Assembly: GCF_003044185.1 (NCBI RefSeq)
Contig: NZ_PYYB01000001.1
Location: 1,756,978 to 1,820,977, forward strand
Reading direction: 5' to 3'
Length of the DNA: 64,000 nucleotides
Origin: Paraconexibacter algicola
GTDB taxonomy: Bacteria > Actinomycetota > Thermoleophilia > Solirubrobacterales > Solirubrobacteraceae
The position numbers and the translations under genes were made by a program. Below the pieces are notes generated by a model that did no database searches, was not told the DNA's origin, and worked only from the letters and a program-made list of their open reading frames with translations. Positions 15,662 through 24,009 of this stretch are shown piece after piece; the first letter of the stretch is position 1, and every line of letters starts with the position of its first letter.

Positions 15662-16534
15662 CTAGGAGCTGACCTTCTCGGCCGCCGGGGCGGACTGGAC
15701 GTCCTCCGAGGCGGACTCACGCGGCTTGGGGTCCTTGCGCTCGACCTGCTCGCACGAGCCGTTGGGGTTCTCGGCCGTCGCGTCGGCGATCACGTCGACG
15801 TTGTCGAGGAACGCGCGGTCGGTGCCCGCGCCACAGGTGATGCGGTCGACCTCGCCGTCGCGGGTGCGGAAGCGGTCGTTGCCGTTGCCGCCGTCGAGCG
15901 TGTCGCCGACCTGGTCGACCTCGCCGCCCGGACCGGGCTGCACGTCGGACCGCGCGAGCGCCCACAGCGTGTCGTTGCCGTCGCCGCCGATGCTCGTGTC
16001 GGTGCCGGCGTTGGCGTAGATGACGTCGTCGCCCGCGCCGCCCTCCTGGCGGTCGTCGCCGGTCCCGCCGGCCATCTTGTCGTTGCCCGACTCGCCGAAG
16101 GACGTGTCGTTGCCCGAGCCGCCGTACACCCAGTCACGGGAGTCGCCGCCGCGCAGCGTGTCGTCGCCCGAGGCGCCGTAGAGGCGGTCGAACGAGGTGC
16201 GGTCACCGGTGTTGTTGGCGTCGCCGGTGATGGTGTCGTTGCCCTTGCCGCCGTTGAGCCAGTCGTTGCCGGGCCCGCCGAACAGCGTGTCGTTGCCGTC
16301 GGCCGCGAACACGCGGTCGTTGCCGGAGCCGCCGTTCAGCTTGTCGTCGGCCGCGAAGCCGAAGATGCGGTCGTTGCCGGCGTTGCCGTTGATCACGTCG
16401 GCGGCGTTGGTCCCGCGCAGCCGCTCGTTCCCGGCACCACCGTCGATGTTCGCGGCGAAGGCCGAGGCCGGCACGAGCATGAGGGCGGCGAGGGCGCCGG
16501 CGGTGGCCTTGCGGCGGTCGGTGATGAAGTTCAT
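15662..16534 (-). CDS. Secreted RTX-like calcium-binding repeat protein
   Basis: The 290-residue protein has a signal peptide (TAGALAALMLVPASAFA) followed by about 13 nonapeptide-type repeats such as GGSGNDRVF, GGPGNDWLN, GGKGNDTIT and GESGNDKMA. These GGxGxD repeats bind Ca2+ in a beta-roll in the RTX/hemolysin family. The C-terminus has two Cys (ITCGAGTDRA and GSCEQVERK) that could be disulfide-linked, then a charged tail. There is no toxin or enzymatic domain. It is divergent from a smaller RTX-like gene across a shared symmetric regulatory region. GGAGGA lies 13 nt before the ATG, a long spacing. Confidence 0.9.
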   Translation of the reverse strand: MNFITDRRKATAGALAALMLVPASAFAANIDGGAGNERLRGTNAADVINGNAGNDRIFGFAADDKLNGGSGNDRVFAADGNDTLFGGPGNDWLNGGKGNDTITGDANNTGDRTSFDRLYGASGDDTLRGGDSRDWVYGGSGNDTSFGESGNDKMAGGTGDDRQEGGAGDDVIYANAGTDTSIGGDGNDTLWALARSDVQPGPGGEVDQVGDTLDGGNGNDRFRTRDGEVDRITCGAGTDRAFLDNVDVIADATAENPNGSCEQVERKDPKPRESASEDVQSAPAAEKVSS

Positions 16535-16609
16535 GGTGGGGTCGATCCTCCGGTGGGGTCGTTGCGGACTGCGACCGTTATCCCCGACCGGTGACGCTCC
16601 GTGGGGTCG

Positions 16610-16650
16610 CTCTCACGCAACGCTCACGATCCGTGAGGAAACGGTGAGAG
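16610..16650. promoter_or_regulatory. Nested dyad with 11-bp half-site spacing (candidate OmpR-type operator)
   Basis: CTCAC occurs at 16612-16616 and 16623-16627 (11 bp apart). Its complement GTGAG occurs at 16633-16637 and 16644-16648 (also 11 bp apart). The result is a symmetric structure, CTCTCAC-gcaacg-CTCACG-atc-CGTGAG-gaaacg-GTGAGAG. It lies between the two divergent RTX-like genes. Direct half-sites at about one helical turn are the usual target of OmpR/PhoB-type response regulators, and one is encoded 0.5 kb away. Confidence 0.6.
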
Positions 16651-16698
16651 ATCCGTCGTGCGCGTGCGTGGGGGACGTTCGGCTGCAACCCTTCCGTC

Positions 16699-17169
16699 AT
16701 GCCCCGCCGCCCCTCCGTGATCGCCGCGCTGACCGCGGTCCTGCTCGCCTGCACGCCGATCGTCGCCGACGGCGCGAAGCGCACCGGGACGAACGGGCGC
16801 GACGTCCTCACGGGCACGAGCAGCGTCGACAAGCTCTACGGGCGCGGCGGCGACGACAACCTGTACGGGCGCGGGGGCGGAGACACGCTCGACGGCGGGA
16901 CCGGCAACGACCTGATCCTCGGCGATGCGGGCAACGACACCATCACCGGCGGGGCGGGCAACGACACGCTGATCGGCGGCTCCGGCAACGACCGCATCTT
17001 CGGGCAGGCCGGCGTCGACACCGTCTCCGGCGGCAACGGCAACGACGTCATCAACACGGCCGGCGACGGCGCGGCCGACACCGTGACCTGCGGCAAGGGC
17101 CGCGACGTCGTCATCGCCGACGCCGCGGATCTGGTCGACGCCGACTGTGAGAGCATCACCCGTCGATGA
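16699..17169 (+). CDS. Small secreted RTX-like calcium-binding protein
   Basis: The 156-residue protein has a signal peptide (VIAALTAVLLACTPIVADGA; the Cys is not in a convincing lipobox). It carries about 6 repeats of the RTX type (GRGGDDNLY, GGTGNDLIL, GDAGNDTIT, GGAGNDTLI, GGSGNDRIF). Its C-terminus VTCGKGRDVVIADAADLVDADCE repeats the two-Cys end of the larger divergent RTX-like protein, so the two are related. Its stop overlaps the response regulator ATG by 4 bp, tying a surface calcium-binding protein to a two-component system in one operon. Confidence 0.88.
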   Translation: MPRRPSVIAALTAVLLACTPIVADGAKRTGTNGRDVLTGTSSVDKLYGRGGDDNLYGRGGGDTLDGGTGNDLILGDAGNDTITGGAGNDTLIGGSGNDRIFGQAGVDTVSGGNGNDVINTAGDGAADTVTCGKGRDVVIADAADLVDADCESITRR

Positions 17170-17876
17170 GCGAGCAGCCCGGCGGGAGCAGCGAGACGGA
17201 CGGCCGGCCGACCGTCCTGCTCGTCGACGACGACCCGGCGATCCGCCGCGCCGTCTCCGTCGGACTGGAGCTCGAGGGCTTCGCCGTCGTGCCCGCCTCG
17301 GGCGGCCGGGCGGCGCTGGCCGCGGTCGGGACCGTCCGGCCGGACGCCATGCTGCTCGACCTCACGATGCCCGACCTCGACGGGCTCGAGGTGCTGCGCC
17401 AGCTGCGCGCCGACGGCGAGGAGGTGCCGGTCTGCGTGCTCTCCGCGCGCGACGAGGTCGACGACCGCGTCCTGGGTCTCGAGGCCGGCGCCGACGACTA
17501 CGTCGTCAAGCCGTTCGCGCTCGAGGAGGTGGTCGCCCGCCTGCACGCGCTCCTGCGACGCCGTCCCGCCTCCCAGCAGCAGCGGGTGACGGTCGGCGAC
17601 ATCGAGCTCGACCCCGCCACGTTCGTCGCCGCCCGCGACGGCCACGACCTCGGGCTCACGCGACGCGAGTTCGAGCTGCTGCACCTGTTCCTGCGCCACC
17701 CCGGCGAGGTCCTCGAGCGCAAGGTGCTGCACGAGGAGGTCTGGGGCTACACGTTCGACCCGGGCACGAACGTCGCCGACGTCTTCGTCGGCTACCTGCG
17801 CCGCAAGCTCGAGGCGCACGGCGGCGAGCGCGTCCTGCACACGGTGCGCGGCGTCGGCTTCGTCCTGCGCGTCTGA
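17166..17876 (+). CDS. OmpR-family response regulator
   Basis: The 236-residue protein has a receiver domain (VLLVDDDPAIRRAV, phospho-Asp65 in MLLDLTMPDLDG, Ser/Thr in VLSARDEVDDR, Lys in YVVKPFALEE). A winged-helix DNA-binding domain follows (LTRREFELLHLFLRHPGEV, GTNVADVFVGYLRRKLE, HTVRGVGFVLRV). It resembles actinobacterial MprA/PrrA regulators. It is translationally coupled to the RTX-like gene and followed 29 bp later by its kinase. The likely target is the 11-bp-phased dyad at 16610-16650. Confidence 0.95.
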   Translation: MSEQPGGSSETDGRPTVLLVDDDPAIRRAVSVGLELEGFAVVPASGGRAALAAVGTVRPDAMLLDLTMPDLDGLEVLRQLRADGEEVPVCVLSARDEVDDRVLGLEAGADDYVVKPFALEEVVARLHALLRRRPASQQQRVTVGDIELDPATFVAARDGHDLGLTRREFELLHLFLRHPGEVLERKVLHEEVWGYTFDPGTNVADVFVGYLRRKLEAHGGERVLHTVRGVGFVLRV

Positions 17877-17905
17877 GCGTCGGCCCTCCGCGGTCCGCGA
17901 CCCCC

Positions 17906-19279
17906 ATGCGCCTGCGCAACCTCCGCAGCCGACTCACGCTCGGGGTCCTGTCCGTCCTGACGGTGGTCTTCGTCATCGGCGGGATCGTCGTCGCCGGCGT
18001 CAGCGACCGCTCCGAGCGCAGCGGCGTCGACGACCGGCTGCGCCGGACCGCCGAGCTGTCCGACACGGCGGCGCTCGCGGCGATCGAGGAGGACTCCAGC
18101 GACCAGCAGGGCCGGGATCCGCGGCTGAACAACGTCCTGCGCGCGACCGGCAGCTCGCTGGAGGCGACGCTCGGCAGCACGCCGGTCTTCGAGGCGGGGG
18201 TGCCGTTCCCGACGCTGAGCGACGCGCCGCTGGGCTTCTCGACCCGCAAGATCGACGGGCGCAACGTGCGGATCTACGTGACGACGCTGCGCGTCGACTC
18301 GCTCGGCGGTCTGAGCCGGCTGCAGGCCACGACCAGCCTGCGGCAGGTCGAGCGCCGCCAGCGCGAGCTGCGCGAGCGGCTGCTGCTCACGGGGATCCTG
18401 ATGCTCGTCGCCGCCGGGATCGGCACCTGGTTCGCGGCCGACGTCGTGCTGCGCCCGCTGCGGCGGCTGCGCCGTGCCACCCGCGACATCGCGGGCGAGG
18501 AGGACCTGTCGCGGCGCGTCCCCGAGCAGGACGGCACCGAGGAGCTGCGCGCGCTGGCCCGAGGCTTCAACGACATGCTCGAGCGGCTCGGGCGCTCCGC
18601 CGCCGAGCGCAACCGCGCGCTCGAGGCGACCCGCCGCTTCGCGGCCGACGCGGGCCACGAGCTGCGCACGCCGATGACCGCGATCCAGGCGACGCTCTCG
18701 ACGATCGCCCGCCACCCCGACATGCCCGGCGAGACGCGCCAGTCGATCGCGCAGGACGCCCTGGCCGAGCAGCGGCGCCTGGTCGCGCTGCTCGACGGCC
18801 TGCAGGCGCTCGCCCGTGGCGACGCGAACCCGGTCGAGCACGCTCCCGTCGACCTCGCCGGACTGATCGCCGACGGCGTGCAGTCCGCGCGCGGCACCCA
18901 CCTGGGCACGACGATCGAGCACGAGCCGCCGACCGAGCCCGTGGTCGTCGTCGGCTGGGAGCCGGGCATCCGGCTGATCCTCGACAACCTCGTGCGCAAC
19001 GCCGTGCGGCACGGCCGTCCCGGCGGGACCGTCCGCGTCACGCTCGACGGCGGCGCCGCACCGCGGCTGCTCGTCGAGGACGACGGGCCCGGGATCGCGC
19101 CGGAGGACCGCGACCGGATCTTCGAGCCGTTCACGCGCGTGGGCGACGAGGTCGACCAGCGGCCCGGGTCCGGCCTCGGGCTCGCGCTCGTCGCCCAGCA
19201 GGTCGGCCATCACGACGCGACGATCGCGGTCGACGCGTCGCCCGCGCTCGGCGGGGCGCGCTTCGTCGTGACGTTCTAG
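17906..19279 (+). CDS. Sensor histidine kinase
   Basis: The 457-residue membrane kinase has a TM1 (LTLGVLSVLTVVFVIGGIVV), an extracellular sensor of about 130 residues, and a TM2 (LLLTGILMLVAAGIGTWFAA). A HAMP domain follows (VLRPLRRLRRATRDIAGEED), then HisKA with phospho-His251 in DAGHELRTPMTAIQ, and HATPase_c with N box ILDNLVRNAVRHG, G1 VEDDGPGIAPED and G2 GSGLGLALVAQQ. It partners with the preceding response regulator. The extracellular domain has no recognised family; a calcium or envelope signal would fit the RTX-like neighbours but is inference. Its stop and that of the convergent regulator share CTAG. Confidence 0.94.
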   Translation: MRLRNLRSRLTLGVLSVLTVVFVIGGIVVAGVSDRSERSGVDDRLRRTAELSDTAALAAIEEDSSDQQGRDPRLNNVLRATGSSLEATLGSTPVFEAGVPFPTLSDAPLGFSTRKIDGRNVRIYVTTLRVDSLGGLSRLQATTSLRQVERRQRELRERLLLTGILMLVAAGIGTWFAADVVLRPLRRLRRATRDIAGEEDLSRRVPEQDGTEELRALARGFNDMLERLGRSAAERNRALEATRRFAADAGHELRTPMTAIQATLSTIARHPDMPGETRQSIAQDALAEQRRLVALLDGLQALARGDANPVEHAPVDLAGLIADGVQSARGTHLGTTIEHEPPTEPVVVVGWEPGIRLILDNLVRNAVRHGRPGGTVRVTLDGGAAPRLLVEDDGPGIAPEDRDRIFEPFTRVGDEVDQRPGSGLGLALVAQQVGHHDATIAVDASPALGGARFVVTF

Positions 19280-20598
19280 AGCACCGGGTCCGCGAGCGCG
19301 GCCGTGAGCGCCTGCCGCGCTGCGACGATCGCGGGCGCGCTCGACCCCGGCAGCAGCGGGCCGCGGACCCGCGAGCGGGCGCGCGCGACCTGCCCCTCCT
19401 GCAGGTCGGCGAGGACCGCGGCGACATCGCTGTCGACGTGCTCCAGCCGGTACGGGCGGGTCGCGAGCCCGGCACCGAGGACGTCCCGCAGCCGGTGCAT
19501 CTCGGCGCGGACCGTCACCTCGCGCGTGCGGTCGCCGTAGAGCATCTCGGCGAGGTCGGCGCTCGACAGGCCGTCCGGGTTGAGGGCCAGCAGCGCCACG
19601 ATCTCGCCGTGGCGGCCCGAGAGCCGGTGCTCGCCGTCGGGGGCGCGCAGCGTCACGAACGGCTTCCCGAACACGGTCACCGCAACGCGGGAGCGGGCGG
19701 CGCGCGCGTCCTGCGGCGCGGTCAGGAGCAGGCCCTCCCCGAGGTCGTGGAGCGTGCCGGTGCTGCCGTCGGGCAGCACGATCCGGCCGGTGCCGCCCGC
19801 GACCTCGAAGCGCTGGTCGCGCCACGCGTCGTGGGTCGCGGCGAGCACCCGCCCGCTCGGGGCGAGCGCCGCCGCCGGACCGCCGTGGCGCGAGGCGTGC
19901 TCGGCGAACAGGCCGAGGATGCGCGTGTGGCGCTCGAGCATCTCGCTGCGCAGCCGCTCCTCCGCCAGCCGGGCGGCGGTCTGCACGAGCGCGAGGTTGT
20001 GCGGGTGCCCGGTCCGGTAGCTGCCGGTCACGTCGATCACGCCGAGGATCTCCCCGCTGTCCGGGTCGCGGATCGGGGCGCCCGAGCACTGGAACGCGTG
20101 CACGGCGCTGCGGAAGTGCTCGGCGCTGAAGATCTGCACCGGCCGGCCGGCGGCGAGCGCGGTGCCGACCGCGTTGGTGCCCGCGTGGTCCTCCGCCCAC
20201 GAGTACCCTGGGCTGAACTGGATCGCCTCGGAGGCCCGCAGGACCTCCGGGTGGCCCTCGCTCCAGAGCAGCGTGCCGTCCGCGTCGGAGACGACGAGGA
20301 TGTGCCGCGCGTCGTGCAGCAGTCCGGCGAGCACGCCGCGCAGGAGGTCGGCGGTCCGCGACAGCGGGTGCTCCTCCCAGCGGCTGCGCGCGTCGTCGGG
20401 CTCCACCATCAGCGGCGCCGCGGGCGCGTCGGGCGTCAGCCCGCTGGTGGTGCACCGCTCCCAGGAGTCGGCGACGACGTCGCGCACGATCGACGGCGCC
20501 CGGCCGCGCGCGAACGTGGCCTCGTGCGCACGGCGCAGGAGATCCGCCCACCGTCGGGGGTCCACTCCGGCCTGGAGGCTCGCGTCGGGATCGTGCAC
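19276..20598 (-). CDS. GAF-domain regulator (AcoR-like, no AAA+ domain)
   Basis: The 440-residue protein starts with the AcoR-type region (SIVRDVVADSWERCTTSGLT), then a GAF domain (ILVVSDADGTLLWSEGHPEV, GYSWAEDHAGTNAVGTALA, HAFQCSGAPIRDPDSGEILG). The C-terminal half replaces the sigma-54 AAA+ module with a helical DNA-binding region (LSGRHGEIVALLALNPDGLS, LYGDRTREVTVRAEMHRLRD). Proteins of this shape accompany acetaldehyde/aldehyde dehydrogenase genes in actinobacteria, which lack sigma-54. The GTG start (20598) has GGGAGG 9-10 nt upstream. It is divergent from an aldehyde dehydrogenase, which it probably activates. Confidence 0.85.
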   Translation of the reverse strand: MHDPDASLQAGVDPRRWADLLRRAHEATFARGRAPSIVRDVVADSWERCTTSGLTPDAPAAPLMVEPDDARSRWEEHPLSRTADLLRGVLAGLLHDARHILVVSDADGTLLWSEGHPEVLRASEAIQFSPGYSWAEDHAGTNAVGTALAAGRPVQIFSAEHFRSAVHAFQCSGAPIRDPDSGEILGVIDVTGSYRTGHPHNLALVQTAARLAEERLRSEMLERHTRILGLFAEHASRHGGPAAALAPSGRVLAATHDAWRDQRFEVAGGTGRIVLPDGSTGTLHDLGEGLLLTAPQDARAARSRVAVTVFGKPFVTLRAPDGEHRLSGRHGEIVALLALNPDGLSSADLAEMLYGDRTREVTVRAEMHRLRDVLGAGLATRPYRLEHVDSDVAAVLADLQEGQVARARSRVRGPLLPGSSAPAIVAARQALTAALADPVL

Positions 20599-20681
20599 AG
20601 GAACTGACCTCCCGGTCAGCGTAGCGCTGCCGCGCCGTCGCCGGACGGGGATGCCACGTCGCTGCAACGTCGGCGCGACGG

Positions 20682-20712
20682 CCGCGCAACGGTCCCGCGG
20701 CCGGTTGCGCGG
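20682..20712. promoter_or_regulatory. Inverted repeat in the GAF-regulator/aldehyde dehydrogenase intergenic region
   Basis: CCGCGCAAC (20682-20690) and GTTGCGCGG (20704-20712) are perfectly complementary with a 13-bp spacer. A further half-site GCAACG occurs at 20664-20669. The location, about 75-105 bp before the dehydrogenase start, suits an activator site. Confidence 0.5.
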
Positions 20713-20744
20713 TCGTCGTGGCGGGAGGAACGTCGCGGTCACCA

Positions 20745-20765
20745 GCCCCGGCACGGTGCCGGGGC
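20745..20765. promoter_or_regulatory. Perfect 21-bp palindrome in the aldehyde dehydrogenase leader
   Basis: GCCCCGGCAC-G-GTGCCGGGGC is a perfect palindrome 21 bp before the start codon and just before the Shine-Dalgarno-like AGAGGAGAG. As RNA it would form a tight hairpin next to the ribosome-binding site; as DNA it could be an operator. Confidence 0.5.
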
Positions 20766-20786
20766 ACCCGAGAGGAGAGATCCCCC

Positions 20787-22283
20787 ATGGCCACGACCGC
20801 CCCCGCACCCGCCGGCGCCACCACCTTCCGTCCCGGCGGCCGCAAGCTCCTGATCGACGGCGAGTGGGTCGACGCTGCGTCCGGCCGGACCTTCGAGACC
20901 CACGACCCGGGCACCGGCGCGCTCCTGGCGACCGTCGCCGAGGGCGACCGCGAGGACATCGACCGTGCCGTCAGGGCGGCGCGCCGGGCGTTCGACAGCG
21001 GCCCCTGGTCGCGGCTGTCCCCGTCCGAGCGCGGGCGCATCGTCCACCGCGTCGGCGACCTGATCATGGAGCACGCCGAGGAGCTCGCCGAGCTCGAGTC
21101 GCTCGACAACGGCAAGCCCAAGTCGGTCGCGCTCGCCGCCGACGTGCCGCTCGCCGCCGACCTCTTCTGGTACATGGCGGGCTGGGCGACGAAGCTCAAG
21201 GGCGGCACGATCACGCCGTCCGTGCCGTACCTGCCGGACGCCGAGTTCCACGCCTACACGACGCGGGAGCCGATCGGCGTCGTCGGGCAGGTCATCCCCT
21301 GGAACTTCCCGCTGCTGATGGCCGCCTGGAAGCTCGGGCCGGCGCTCGCCACCGGCTGCACGATCGTCCTCAAGCCCGCCGAGCAGACGCCGCTCAGCGC
21401 GCTGCGGCTCGGCGAGCTGCTGCTCGAGGCGGGCGTGCCCGCGGGCGTCGTGAACATCGTCCCCGGCTTCGGGGAGACCGCGGGCGCCGCGCTCGCCGAG
21501 CACCCCGACGTCGACAAGATCGCGTTCACCGGCTCGACCGAGGTCGGGAAGATCATCGTGGGCGCGGCGCGCGGCAACCTCAAGCGCGTCTCGCTGGAGC
21601 TCGGCGGCAAGTCCCCGAACATCATCTTCAGCGACGCCGACGTGGATGCCGCGATCGCCGGTGCCGCGCAGGGGATCTTCTTCAACCAGGGCGAGGTCTG
21701 CTCCGCCGGCTCGCGCCTCTACGTCCAGGAGGACCAGTTCGACCGGGTCGTCGAGGGCCTGTCCGCCGCCGCCTCCGCGATCAAGGTCGGCCACGGCCTC
21801 GACCCGGAGACCGAGATGGGCCCGCTCGTCTCGCAGGAGCAGTTCGACCGCGTCACCGGCTACCTCTCCAAGGGCGAGCAGGAGGGCAACCGCGCAGTGA
21901 CCGGCGGCAAGGCGATCGAGGGCGACGGCTACTTCGTCGAGCCGACCGTCCTCGTCGACGCGCGCCCCGACCACACGATCGTCCGCGAGGAGGTCTTCGG
22001 GCCCGTCATCGCCGCGATGCCGTTCAGCGACGTCGACGACCTCGCCCGCCAGGCCAACGACTCCCACTACGGTCTCGCCGCCGGCGTCTGGACCCGCGAC
22101 ATCAGCAAGGCGCACCAGCTCGCCGCGCGGATCAAGGCCGGCACCGTGCACGTCAACACGTACCACGTGTTCAGCGCCGAGCTGCCGTTCGGCGGCTACA
22201 AGCAGTCCGGCTGGGGACGCGAGATGGGCGAGGAGGTCCTCGGCGCGTACCTCGAGACGAAGAGCGTGATCGTCTCGCTGTAG
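20787..22283 (+). CDS. NAD(P)-dependent aldehyde dehydrogenase
   Basis: The 498-residue protein is a full-length ALDH. It has PWNFPLLMAAWKLGPALATG, the glycine motif FTGSTEVGKII, general base Glu271 in SLELGGKSPN, nucleophile Cys305 in NQGEVCSAGSRL, and EEVFGPVIAAMPF near the C-terminus. The C-terminal LPFGGYKQSGWGREMGEE matches acetaldehyde/betaine/phenylacetaldehyde-type enzymes; substrate is not decided. AGAGGAGAG precedes the ATG by 7 nt. The divergent GAF regulator suggests a role in ethanol/acetaldehyde or similar short-chain aldehyde oxidation, and a zinc alcohol dehydrogenase lies 1.7 kb downstream on the other strand. Confidence 0.94.
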   Translation: MATTAPAPAGATTFRPGGRKLLIDGEWVDAASGRTFETHDPGTGALLATVAEGDREDIDRAVRAARRAFDSGPWSRLSPSERGRIVHRVGDLIMEHAEELAELESLDNGKPKSVALAADVPLAADLFWYMAGWATKLKGGTITPSVPYLPDAEFHAYTTREPIGVVGQVIPWNFPLLMAAWKLGPALATGCTIVLKPAEQTPLSALRLGELLLEAGVPAGVVNIVPGFGETAGAALAEHPDVDKIAFTGSTEVGKIIVGAARGNLKRVSLELGGKSPNIIFSDADVDAAIAGAAQGIFFNQGEVCSAGSRLYVQEDQFDRVVEGLSAAASAIKVGHGLDPETEMGPLVSQEQFDRVTGYLSKGEQEGNRAVTGGKAIEGDGYFVEPTVLVDARPDHTIVREEVFGPVIAAMPFSDVDDLARQANDSHYGLAAGVWTRDISKAHQLAARIKAGTVHVNTYHVFSAELPFGGYKQSGWGREMGEEVLGAYLETKSVIVSL

Positions 22284-22334
22284 GACGCCGCCACCTCGGG
22301 GGTCACCGCGCCCGGGACCGGGTACGGTGGCCCC

Positions 22335-23984
22335 ATGGCGTCCGTGGAGGAGACGACGACGCGCACGGCCGGGGCCCGGGGCCTCGAGGCCCGTGCGGTG
22401 ACCGTGACGGCGGGCGGCCAGACGATCCTGCGCGGCACCTCGATCACCGTCCCGGTCGGGAAGCTCGTCGCGCTGATCGGCCCGAGCGGGTCGGGCAAGT
22501 CGACGCTGCTGCGCGCGCTCGCGGGCGTGACCGTGCCGACCGCCGGGAGCGTCGACCTCGACGGGCACTCGATCCGGCTGCGGTCCACCGACGTCGGCTA
22601 CGTCCCGTTCGGGACGCTGCTGCACCCCGAGCTCACCGTGCGGGAGGCCCTGCGCTACGCGGCCGAGCTGCGCCTCCCGGCGGGCACGACCGCCACCGAG
22701 CTCGACGAGCGCGTCGACGAGGTGCTCGCGCAGCTGCAGATGACCGACCGGGCCGACCACCGCGTCGCGACCCTCTCCGACGGGCAGAAGCGCCGCGCGT
22801 CCTGCGGCGCCGAGCTCGTCGGCCGGCCGCCCGTGCTGCTGCTGGACGAGCCCGCCACCGGTCTCGACGCGGTGCTCGAGGCGCGGATGATGCGGCTGCT
22901 GCGTCGCCTCGCCGACGAGGGCCGCGGCGTCCTCGTCGCCACGCACGCGACGTCCTCGCTGGGCCTCTGCGACCAGGTCGCCGTGATGGCCCCGGGCGGC
23001 GAGCTGCGGTTCGTCGGCACCCCGCAGGAGATGCTCACGCGGTTCGGCGTCTCGAGCTACGACGAGGTCTACGAGGCGCTCGACCTCGAGGGCGCCCCGG
23101 CGATGGAGGACGAGCCGTTCCCCGACGCGCTGCCCGGCCCGCCGCCCGCGATGGAGCGCAAGCCGTTCCCGCCGCTGGGCCGGCAGACGACGGCCCTCGC
23201 CGCCCGCTACGCCACCTGCACCTGGCGCGACCGCCGCTCGCTGGCGATCCTCGTCGGGCAGGCGCCGATCATCGGCCTGGGCATCGGCCTCGCGATGCCG
23301 CCGAACGTCTTCGACAACCCGACGCTCGGCCCGTACTACAAGGTCACGATGTGCTTCCTGCTGCTGGTCGGCGCGATCTGGCTGGGGATCATCACCGCCT
23401 GCCGCGAGATCGTGAAGGAGCGCGCGATCGTCGACCGCGAGGTGGCGGTCGGGGTGCGCTTCGACGCCTACCTGCTCGCGAAGTGCGCGGTGCTGTTCCC
23501 GATGGTCGCCGGGCAGGTGACGCTGCTGCTCGTCGCCGCGATGCTGCTGCAGCCGATCGCCGGCGGCCCCGCCGGGTTCGGGCAGTTGCTCGTCGTCTGC
23601 GTCGCCGCGGGCTGGGCGGCGGTGGCGATGGGCCTGTGGCTGTCGGCCGCCGTGCAGAAGCCCGACCAGGCGACGAGCTCGGTCCCGCTGCTGCTGATCC
23701 CGCAGCTGCTGTTCGCGGGCGCGGTGATCCCGTACGCGACGATGGTCGCGCCGGTGAAGGCGGTCGCGAACCTCATGATCTCCCGCTGGGCGCTGACCGG
23801 CATGGGCAACTCGGTCGGGCTCGACGGGTCGCTGTCCAACGACTTCGGCGCGGTCACCGGCTTCGAGCCGGACTTCTACGCCACCCCGATGGTCGTGACG
23901 GTCGGCATCCTCGTGGCGGGCACGCTGCTGATGCTGTCGGCCACGGGCATGACGCTCGACCGCCGGCTCTCGGCGGCGCGCTGA
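22335..23984 (+). CDS. ABC transporter, fused ATPase and ABC-2 permease (ABCG-like)
   Basis: The 549-residue half-transporter has its ATPase first: Walker A GPSGSGKSTLL (about residues 50-60), the signature as LSDGQKRRAS, and Walker B VLLLDEPATGLD. A Pro-rich linker (about 255-280) precedes an ABC-2 membrane domain with about six hydrophobic segments (such as VTMCFLLLVGAIWLGIITA and the CREIVKERAIVDREVAVGV connecting helix, typical of ABCG proteins). It probably dimerises to export a lipid or hydrophobic compound. The start at 22335 lies 6 nt after TACGGT, a leaderless pattern. No cognate substrate gene is adjacent. Confidence 0.92.
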   Translation: MASVEETTTRTAGARGLEARAVTVTAGGQTILRGTSITVPVGKLVALIGPSGSGKSTLLRALAGVTVPTAGSVDLDGHSIRLRSTDVGYVPFGTLLHPELTVREALRYAAELRLPAGTTATELDERVDEVLAQLQMTDRADHRVATLSDGQKRRASCGAELVGRPPVLLLDEPATGLDAVLEARMMRLLRRLADEGRGVLVATHATSSLGLCDQVAVMAPGGELRFVGTPQEMLTRFGVSSYDEVYEALDLEGAPAMEDEPFPDALPGPPPAMERKPFPPLGRQTTALAARYATCTWRDRRSLAILVGQAPIIGLGIGLAMPPNVFDNPTLGPYYKVTMCFLLLVGAIWLGIITACREIVKERAIVDREVAVGVRFDAYLLAKCAVLFPMVAGQVTLLLVAAMLLQPIAGGPAGFGQLLVVCVAAGWAAVAMGLWLSAAVQKPDQATSSVPLLLIPQLLFAGAVIPYATMVAPVKAVANLMISRWALTGMGNSVGLDGSLSNDFGAVTGFEPDFYATPMVVTVGILVAGTLLMLSATGMTLDRRLSAAR

Positions 23985-24009
23985 CCGCGCCGCCGGGCCG
24001 GGACCGCCG

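Noticed and set aside
15662-17169. RTX toxin locus
   Set aside because: Only short calcium-binding repeat proteins with signal peptides; no toxin domain, acyltransferase or type I secretion genes nearby.
20598-20787. A sigma-54 promoter for the aldehyde dehydrogenase
   Set aside because: The regulator has no AAA+ domain and I saw no -24/-12 GG-GC pair with correct spacing; high-GC actinobacteria generally lack sigma-54.
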